Below, piece after piece: positions 55,823 to 64,000 of a DNA stretch of 64,000 nt. Position 1 is the first letter of the stretch. Each line of letters starts with the position of its first letter. The position numbers and the translations under genes were made by a program. The notes below the pieces were generated by a model. It was not told where the DNA came from, did no database searches, and worked only from the letters and a program-made list of their open reading frames with translations. This DNA is from Chelonoidis abingdonii (taxonomy: Eukaryota; Chordata; Testudines; Testudinidae): positions 31,331,756 through 31,395,755 of the forward strand of contig NC_133770.1 in NCBI RefSeq assembly GCF_003597395.2, in the 5' to 3' direction.

Positions 55823-58031
55823 GAGTAGATTGCATAAGCATTTGCCATTGTGAAGGAAAGAAAACTGCAGCTTTAACTTGCTGGTAATGGCAAAGGATTT
55901 TACTAGACTTTGTGTTAAAAAAAATGAGGGAAAATTCATAATCCTCCAAAGTCGAACTTTGGGTTTCTTGTTAACAGCATAAAGTGACAGTATCTTTTTT
56001 CCTTAGTCATGAAACGTGTATTTTACCCAATCCAAGATGCCTACTAATAGATAGTTACAGATGAGAAAATTACTAAGAATTTCCTTATTGAAAGATTGCC
56101 TCCAAAACAAGAAACATTCCCCTCTCTTGGTTCTATTCTCCCCTTGAAGTTTGTATGTATTCATGCTAATCAGGGTTACTCCTGGGTACTGGGGGCAGAA
56201 TAAGATCCCACACTGTACACAGAACATATCAAATGGTGTCCAGGTCTTTTGGCTATCGGCTACAAGTGAGTAAGCAGCACTCTTTATACGGCATACTGCT
56301 TTTTGGATAGATACCTCCAGCTTTTTGGATAGATACAGCTAGTTGACTACTGTCAACAAATATTCACAAATAATGTGTTTGATATTTGATGTGACAAATT
56401 TGTCAAATATTTGTTCAACAAATAATACTCAACCACTTATGCAGCTGATCCAACAGGGTAAGAAGAAATTAGTTACAGAGGGCAAGATTGTCACTGCCCT
56501 TTGGTAGCCAGGTAGGGGAGTAAGGGTATGTGAGAACCATTCCCACAGCCCTTTCATGGCCTGGCTGATCACTGTTGCAGAGTAAAGTGAGAAAATGGCC
56601 TTCTTGCACAAGCAAGTGTGTGGGGACAGGGGCAAAAGGGGTGGAAATGGACAGAACCTTGATACCACATGCCCCTAATATACCAACCAGTGGATTTATT
56701 TCAACATAAAGGTGTTGGGGGAAGCAAGTCCCAGTAAAGCATCGCAGTAATTTGCTTCCTCCTTGAAACAAAGTGGAACCAGGGAAAGAATTGTTAATTT
56801 TAAGACGCATAGTTCTTTCCCAAGGCTGCTTCCATAGGACAGCTATGCAGTATCGCTAAGCAGAGCTAGGACTAAGTACGGTCTAGCCCTGAATAATTTA
56901 AGTGATAAATGTAATCAATATTCATCAGATAAGTGGTTCCAAGTATATTATTCAACCAGTCCTAATGATAGACCAGAAAGACTTACAGAAAATCCATGAG
57001 CATCCTTGTAACAGGGCAGTGGGGATGAGAAAGTGTAAGTATTTTACAATAAGACAAAAAAAAAAAAAAAAACCTATTAGTTGCTAATACTATGAACTCT
57101 TTCAGGAACATAAGAAAAAGATAGAAAGCCTTCAAAAGGTAGAGATTTAGGGTGAAATCCTGCCCTTATTCAAATCACTGCAAAACTCCCATTGATTCCA
57201 CTGGGGCCAGGATGTTTATCCATCATGTCCAACTCATACAGTAATCTAATCATATTGGTATCAAGGCAGCTAGTTAATTATCCCAAAGAAGATTGTTTTT
57301 CAAAATTCTTTTCACTGCACTTGTATCACAGTAGTGCAATTTAATTGCATTAGGGTCTATTCTTCCTTAGATAAGAAAATGTACATTCTATTAACCTACA
57401 TGTATGTATCGCCTTACGAAAAAAAATCTAAATTTGGGGGCCTGATCCAAAGTCTTTCCAATAATTTCAATGGATTTTAGATCAACTCTTGGTCTTGGTG
57501 TAATCTGAATTGAAAAACTTGTTAAGAAACAAAACAATAATACATCTCTCTTGGGTATCCAGCCCTTATTATCAAAATAAGAATATAGCACTGATGATTT
57601 GATTTCTCTGAAGGTGATGGAATGAAAGATGCCCTTCAATAAAGGAAAAATGATACTGCAACTTTACATTGAAAAAGTATCTTGCACTGATAAATATATT
57701 TAAAAAATTATATGTTTATAAAGTTATTAATTTGTAAAGGCAGTGTTACAAAATGTTCAGTTTATATTATTTTAGATTGTTTCATAATTTTAAATGTAAA
57801 ATAACATATTTTTTTCTTTATTGAAAAACTATAAAAATCTTCTGTAGTAAAATGATTTCATTTTACTGGTATATTATTCCTTCATGTTTTGTACCATCAT
57901 AAAATTTTGTGCAAATTTTTTTTACAGAAATTTTTATTTTCTATGACAATATGACACTTGTAAATTGTTGTTTCAAATGAACAGTGAAGCCTTAACTTTA
58001 AATGACATTTGTATTCTCAGTCACTAAGTAG

Positions 58032-58037
58032 AATAAA
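58032..58037 (+). promoter_or_regulatory. NRP1: Candidate distal poly(A) signal AATAAA of NRP1
   Basis: A canonical AATAAA lies 3.27 kb after the stop, at the end of the AT-rich repeat-free segment. Other hexamers are AATAAA at 57638-57643 and 58258-58263 and ATTAAA at 58108-58113. Choice among them is inference. Confidence 0.4.
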
Positions 58038-58379
58038 AACCACATAGAACTGAACTGTAACTTAAAATTTCCAAACTATGACTACTACATTCCAAAGAAA
58101 CAGTTGAATTAAACATTTTCATAAAATATCCCATATCTGATGCCTTTTATTATGCCTAGATGGATTGTTTTTAAAATAGCTTGTATTTTTAATATCTTGT
58201 AACAAGCACAATATATTAATAGAGTCTCATTTGCTAGAAGAGAACATCACTGCTTAGAATAAAAGGATGAGACACAATATTTTACGTGACTCAATCTGCA
58301 TTAACCATTATTCACAAGAGTGAAATTTACCCCTTTGCAGAAATTCAGCAAAGGGATAATGCACCACTTAAGTTCTATG

Positions 58380-58503
58380 GCCTTGATCCTGCAGCCTGAT
58401 TTGCGCTGGTGGATCCAAACACCCAATGCAGAATTCTTTTGAAAATCAATGGGCCTAGCCAGGTACAGTGTTTTGCTCATGCAGCTCAGATTGCAGGATC
58501 AGG
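58380..58503. repeat. Short palindromic MITE (CTTGATCCTGCA ends)
   Basis: CTTGATCCTGCAGCCTGAT at the left and CAGATTGCAGGATCAGGG at the right are inverted ends, with AAAATCAATGGGCC near the centre. Confidence 0.6.
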
Positions 58504-59814
58504 GTCTAGGGGATTATTCATCTAAATGCAGATTACTTATATGAGTAAACGTTGCAAAAGCAGGCTCTCAGGGCCCAATCCTGCAATCACTATAGTACTG
58601 AACTTCCACTGATTTCAGTGCAAATTTTGAGTACAAATCACCTACAGGAATAGCAATATTGTCACATAGTTTGGGCCCAGACCTTGCATAAATTGCAAGT
58701 TGTGTATTTTATTAGCTATGCCCTTTACATTATATTTACCCACGTTTCTTTTTAATATTGATCGATGTCAATTTTATACTTTCTAAAAGCCCTATTCTTA
58801 TTTTAAGTTGTATACATAAACAAGTTCATGGTCTTCAATTATTTATACACATTTTTCTTTATCTACTTTACCACAATAGGTGGAAAACATCACAGAAATT
58901 ATTACTCGCAATGCTGATGATTATAATGATTGATCAGGAAGCACTGATCAGGATGGATGTTGTGACTTGCTGTATAAAATGTGAGATGCTGCTATGGAGA
59001 TATGTCCATGTATGGTGTAGCTTTCTGCCCAGGCCTGGAGTTGCCCACAAGAACTATTTGGAAAAGCAGGTTTCAGAATAATCAGCAAACCCAGATTCCT
59101 TATAATTCATTTTATTTCACTGTTGCAGATGGAGATGAGGTGGTGTGAAGAATACAGCTAAAGAATTAGTCCACCTTCGGTCACTTTAAGGGAAGCGGAG
59201 AAACAGTTTTGAGTTCAAGTTAAAAGAAATCTGTCTTTCCTTCATTTACTGGAAATGAATTAGCCTAGAATCTAATGGATCCTTAACACTAGCCCTTCAG
59301 TCTTGCATGCAGCATACATATGGGTTGGACTGACCTAATACATTGTGGGGAAACATGCTTGTTAGCCCAAGCAGTCTTTGCAGAATTTAGGCTTTCATTT
59401 AAAAAAATAATTTCTAATCCTTTTCGGTGCAAAGAAAACCTTCTAAACAGTAGACAGATAGAAACAATAGAGGTGTTAGCTGCAGCCATTCATTGATAGG
59501 AGAAGCCCAGTGGTGACAATCTAAATGTCAGCATTGGTAACTTTGTCCATGCTCATAACTGTAGCAGCAAGATTCAGTGATTCTGGGAGCTTGAGCAGAC
59601 TTTGGGATTCTGGGGTGGAGATGGAAATAGAATACCAGTGCATTTTTCCTCCAACACAGCCAGAGTCCAGCAATTTCACCATGCAATTCCCATTGCTCAG
59701 GAAAGCAATACACAGCTAAACTCCTGCAAATCTTGGAAAACACAAAGATCAAAATCAAAGGAATCCATGCACTTTCACATAAACACAAAAATCCTACCAT
59801 GTCCCGTCTTTTTA

Positions 59815-60610
59815 TTTTCTCAACCCCCCTAATCATCGTCAAACCTGATTCCCCACTCTGGCACTTCGAGTGCAGATGGTGGGGGGCCCACAAGGATTCT
59901 AAAAATTAATACTGGCCACTCCAGGCTTGTATTAAACTTCCAAGGTTACAGCTTTTCTCTGACCTTGGATGCATAGATGCTACCACCACCCAAATGCAAA
60001 AACTCCTTTGAGAATCCAGGAAGGCACACCTGTGGGGTACCCTCAAGCCCTTTCACCCCCCACCCCAGGGAAGATCTAAGAAAGAAAACAAAGGAAATCA
60101 GCTGTTGTCAACAGCTAACTAAACAAGATGTGCACAAACCTCTTAGGACACAAAATCCAATCCTGTTTTTAAAAAAGGTAATTTTTATTTAAAACAAAAA
60201 GAAAATACATTTGAAAACTCAGGCATTTACAAAACCCACTTACAAAAAACCTAACTGCCTCTTCCTAGACATTTCTTGATCTGCTTACATATCTGGGGGT
60301 TTCAAGTGAATAGTTTCTATGTATGATTCAGATGATTTTTCATACCTGGTCCCAGCATAGTTCCAGCCCTGTCTCTGCTTCACCTCGAGAACAACAGACG
60401 GACCAACAAAGGGGAGATTTTTTCCCAATTTTGAAAAGTTCCAGCATTCCTATTGGCTCTTTTGGTCAGGTGCCCACTCCCTTCGTTTTACCTATGCAGG
60501 GAGACTTTTTAACCCTTTACAGGTAAAGCAAGTAGAGAACAACTACTAAGAGGGATTTTATAGCTAATTGGCTGGCTGGGTCCATAAAAGGGAGCTCCCC
60601 CTTCCCTCCC
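59815..60610 (-). mobile_element. LTR-type retroelement, minus strand (LTR plus leader)
   Basis: On the minus strand: AACCCTTTACAGGT-type 5' region, CCAATAGGAATGCTGG, an AAATAAAAATTACC poly(A) signal near 60180-60190, then GCATTTGGGTGGTGGTAGCA near 60000. That last segment is like the primer-site region of the element at 4920-6107. A leader with TGGCCAGTATTAATTTTTAG follows. No protein frame remains. Confidence 0.55.
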
Positions 60611-61294
60611 CCATTCATTTATCACAGTTGCATAATCTCATCTACATGCTAACTGAAACGCACCACCCTGTGCAGATGGTCAGCAAAAGGCTTGTGCAAC
60701 ACTTGCTGCACATTACCTAGCAAAGAGCTTTTAAATGGTGAAAATGTTCATTACTAGCTAAGTATCATGGCTCCGTGGATGAGAGAGAGACCCAAGATTT
60801 CAAATATGGAAAATGGAATTCCGCATTTTGCACCATATGAAGGAGTTAGTGCAAGAATGAGTGGCTGCTGTGTCCTTTACTTGGTATTCAGCAAACCTCT
60901 ACATGGTCACAATGTGCAATGCAATTGGGGCAGCCCCATCTAGGGCACAGGTGACAGTTGGATTTATGAGATAACATAGGGGCACAGCCTCAGAACTGTA
61001 ACACATCCATAGGAGGATTCTGCAGGATAGTAAGCTTTGTTTTCATGGTGCTAAAAGCTGCTACATTTGCTATTCCTACCTCAAACAAAGAGCCAAGGGG
61101 CACACTCTCAGCTTTCATTAGCCATGACCCAGACAATGAGTTTTATTACCATAAACATGGAACTGTAACTGGCAAAGGTGGTTAATACATGCTGGCATCT
61201 CATGTGTACATTGAAGAAGACGAGGATTTTTAATAATACTTTGCCGCCATATGGCATCACCTATCCAAAGAGCAAGAAGCACTTTGCATAACAC

Positions 61295-61445
61295 CAGTGA
61301 ATTAAGCCTCTCGGTACCCTTGTGAGATAGAAAGTATTGGGAAGCTCAGATAAGTTATGCATCTTACCCATGGACACACAGCAGGTATTTGATAGAGCTA
61401 GGAATGGAACTTGGACTTTCATACTAATGCTTTCGCCACATATCC
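61295..61445 (-). mobile_element. MIR SINE, reverse, diverged
   Basis: CCCTTGTGAGATAGAAAGTA, CATGGACACACAGCAGGTAT and GAGCTAGGAATGGAACTTGG are in reversed MIR order. Confidence 0.6.
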
Positions 61446-63234
61446 ATCCTAGCTTTGCTGTAGGATTTTACTCCACAATACTCAGGAGATAACAGCAAAC
61501 TCAAATACACTGCACTCAGCAAGGAGCTTTCCCTTTCACTGTCTACAGTGAAGGTGCTTTTTCAGGAAGACCTGCTAGCCTGACACCGAAGAAAAGCCTG
61601 GTTTGGGCAAAAATCATGGGAGAAATTTTTCAAGAACTTGTGTGAAGATGCGCTGCAGTGATGACAAGGTCTTGTGCATAAGGACAGAGGCAAAGCTCTT
61701 TTCATTTGTAGGCTTGTTTTCCCTCTAGTAAATTTATTAAACTTACTGGGCCTCCTTTTTTTTTGGCAGAGTTTATTTTGAGGTGGACCAGAAAGAGGCC
61801 ATTGGGTCTGTGTTTGTGAAGATCCAGCAGTCAGGAACACTATACCAGGACTGTGGTCCCCACCTCCACTCCTACAAAACCTGCTCAAGCTTTGTGTGCA
61901 GAGAGGCGAATTGCACCCTGAAGTACACCAATAAGCCCCATTAATGTTAAATGAGTTACCATAAACAACTAGAGGGAGGCCACTGTAAAGCATGCAACTC
62001 ATTCAGTACGCAGTGAACATAGCTGATGTCCAGTGGCATGATTTTAATATTAGAGCTTTGTAATCATACTAAAATAAGGTGCATATTTAAAATTGCAGTT
62101 CTTTCATGTCATTTCCTTTACTCACTGTCTTTTAAAATGCTGCAAACTCACTGTTTACATCAACTCTTGTTCCAAGTACTGTACATTAAATTGCCTCTGT
62201 GCAACTCGAATTGCTTTTGTCTAGTACAGTACTTTCCTGTTTTTCCTCAATGTGCTTATCTTCATACTCCATTGTAAAGTTTATATAATTGGAATTTCTG
62301 TTCAGTTTCATTCCTAACTAGTCAGACGGGTTTAAAATGAACGTTTACATTTAGGCTCTTAGAGAGTATATTTTCATTAGTACTGTTTTAAAGCTGATCC
62401 TTCTCTACCTTTTCTTATGTATAACTAGTCTATTTTTCTCTTCCATTCTTGACTTCTAACTTGCCCCAAGTCAGAATGTTGAAACTGGTTTTGACTATCA
62501 GATAAATGTTAATTTTATTAGTATCACTAATATTTGATCCCAGATGTCCAACTAGTTTCAGTTCCAGTTTCTTAATTAACTTGTTCTTTAAAATATATTA
62601 TGCCTAGCAGCAAATTGGTTCAAGGAGCAATAATTTATCAGCTGTTTAATTTCTTCTTCTTCTGAACTACCTCAAGACATCCATGACAATTTTATTATCT
62701 ACAACTGTTAGTTAAACTATAACAATATATTTTCTGTATTGGAAATATTTTATATATCGCTTGTATTTGCCCATTAGTCCTTCTACATTATCTAATAGCT
62801 CTGCTACAGTAGATCAGTTCCCAATATACACCTCTGTTCTTACAATCATACCCCATCAAGCTGTAATCTTATCTAAGTACTGATAGACTATATCAATACC
62901 TAAATTGAAAATCTGATTAAAAATCCGCTGGCATTTTTCACAAGTCAATCAGGTCTTATCATGCATCCCAACCTAATTCTATCTTCAGTAATTACATTCT
63001 GCCCACCTATAATTACCCCTACAGTTTCTAATTGCCTCTGAGGTCTTTAATTCCTACCCTAAATCATTGTGCAACATTACTGTACGCTCTTAGAGTTATT
63101 GTGTTTCACACCAGGGTGACTGCACTTTAGTAAAGGGGAAAGTGGTTCCTATAGAAAAATCATTGTTTCTTGATCATCAATGGAGCACCTTCAGCACCCA
63201 CCATGGAAGGGTCAGGAAGATTTCGGCAGGACAT

Positions 63235-63413
63235 GCAGTTTGGGTAGGGCTTGTCATTAGCCGTCTGAGATGCTAGGTACATATTCAAGGTGACTAGCCC
63301 CTCCTGCCGCTTGCATCGCAGGGACTACATTCTTATTTTTAGTCCACTAGCTCACAGGTATGTCTTCTTGAGCTGGCAAACACCCTCTCAGCTCAAAGTG
63401 TAGATGTACACAA
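63235..63413. mobile_element. MITE fragment related to 44373-44673
   Basis: GACTAGCCCCTCCTGCCGCT, TTTTTAGTCCACTAGCTCAC and GTGTAGATGTACAC resemble one arm of the palindromic family. Confidence 0.4.
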
Positions 63414-63835
63414 CAGTGGCCTGGAGGGATTTAGCAATTAAGATGGCATTCAGGCAAGGAGCTTGTCTTAACAGGAATGGCATTTGACAGCTGAGAGGAT
63501 GCTTGCCAGAGAACTTGCATGTTCAGCTTCTCCACTCCTTCTTCCATAACAATATCAAGATTGCCTCAGTTTTCCATTTTGAAAATCTGAGCCACTCTAT
63601 GCACCATAAAAATCATGATGGCAATTGCCAAGGTCTGAATGTGCATGGAGACTGGAATATCCCCTGACTCCAAGACATGGCCCTTCCAGTTCATGGTTAC
63701 GGAGAGGGAGCAGTATGAAAAATAGCTTGTATTGCTGCTATCTACACTGGTTTTGTGGATTATACAAATAAAGGAATCTAGTCTCCAGGACTGTCAATCA
63801 TAAGCATTATATTTTCATGGTTGGAAAAACATTCC

Positions 63836-64000
63836 CAGAGAGTAGTTATCAGTGGTTTAGTCATGCTGGAAGGGCATAATGAGTGGGGTCCCAAAGGAAT
63901 CAGTTCTGTTCAATATCTTCATCAATGATTTAGGTAATGGCATAGAGAGTACACTTATAAAGTTTGTGGATGATACCAACCTGGGAGGAGATGCAAGTAC
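63836..64000 (+). pseudogene. CR1 LINE reverse transcriptase fragment, cut by window end
   Basis: After AGAGAGTAGTTATCAGTGG, an open frame from about 63882 reads [19 protein letters not shown], then [20 protein letters not shown], running off the window. This is the palm of a CR1 reverse transcriptase: the SGVPQGS loop and the catalytic (F/Y)xDD motif, here FVDD where CR1 usually has FADD. The GP of the GSVLGP segment is deleted, so the copy is probably dead. Confidence 0.88.

Larger units (their letters stand above)
54763..58050 (+). other. NRP1: NRP1 3' untranslated region (extent inferred)
   Basis: About 3.3 kb of sequence rich in A/T follows the stop without any transposable element I can recognise, unlike the introns. 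It contains a (CT)n run at 55793-55822 and a 17-base A run at 57056-57072. The AT-rich segment from about 57650 to 58050 looks like the conserved distal end of a long 3' UTR. The end point depends on which poly(A) signal is used. RNA 3' end data would settle it. Confidence 0.6.
58051..64000. other. Intergenic region downstream of NRP1
   Basis: No gene recognised. Contains MITE remnants, an LTR-type element (59815-60610), a MIR (61295-61445), a MITE fragment (63235-63413) and the start of a CR1 (63836 on). One open segment with a good 3' splice site at 61770-61944 is noted among the findings. The stretch 62000-63100 is AT-rich and featureless. Confidence 0.7.

Noticed and set aside
61562..62002. 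Minus-strand frame of 146 codons
   Set aside because: No recognisable domain, no splice or promoter context, overlaps another open segment on the plus strand; kept only as part of the 61770 finding.
63440..63760. Possible processed gene copy on the minus strand (35-codon frame from ATG)
   Set aside because: The frame is short and matches no protein I know; no poly(A) tail or flanking duplication seen.

Overview
The window is a vertebrate nuclear sequence, almost certainly from a turtle. It carries the 3' half of one gene, neuropilin-1 (NRP1), on the + strand. The turtle assignment rests on the repeats: a tRNA-derived SINE with a CR1-like tail, CR1 LINEs, Penelope-like elements with the tail typical of reptile genomes, and hAT- and Harbinger-like MITEs. 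The protein is close to other amniote NRP1 proteins. There are no operons or prokaryotic features. Two runs of N (3114-3445, 5352-5968) are assembly gaps.

Layout. Bases 1-16700 are the downstream part of a long intron. Eleven coding exons follow: 16701-16856, 20039-20183, 23199-23530, 28728-28872, 33813-33917, 37854-37913, 45143-45280, 50467-50738, 51232-51325, 53197-53253 and 54470-54762. By human numbering they are exons 7-17. All have AG/GT borders and matching phases, and together they encode 598 residues ending in Ser-Glu-Ala. In order they encode the rest of coagulation-factor domain b1, domain b2, a linker with a glycosaminoglycan site, the MAM domain, a stalk, one transmembrane helix and a short cytoplasmic tail. 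The 3' UTR runs about 3.3 kb to roughly 58050. Bases 58050-64000 are intergenic.

Repeats. Several insertions are datable because their target-site duplications are intact. These are an hAT MITE (9045-9179), a 566-bp GC-rich hAT derivative (32408-32973), a 5'-truncated Penelope element with an open GIY-YIG frame (30356-30948), and a 1.55-kb head-to-head inverted Penelope dimer inserted as one unit (48412-49960, 14-bp duplication). The Penelope tails contain hammerhead-ribozyme-like cores. Two direct hAT copies at 2029 and 3628 share outer flanks like a composite transposon. Old MIRs, CR1/L2 fragments, two LTR-type elements and many short palindromic MITEs fill the introns.

The most interesting points are the inverted Penelope dimer with hammerhead-like ends, the possible composite hAT, and features of NRP1 itself. 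The intron 12 read-through would give a soluble receptor. Skipping exon 16 would create an Arg codon, as in the human isoform. The MAM domain has an extra cysteine, and an N-glycosylation site has moved in the stalk. All family and human comparisons are from memory of the families, not from a database search.
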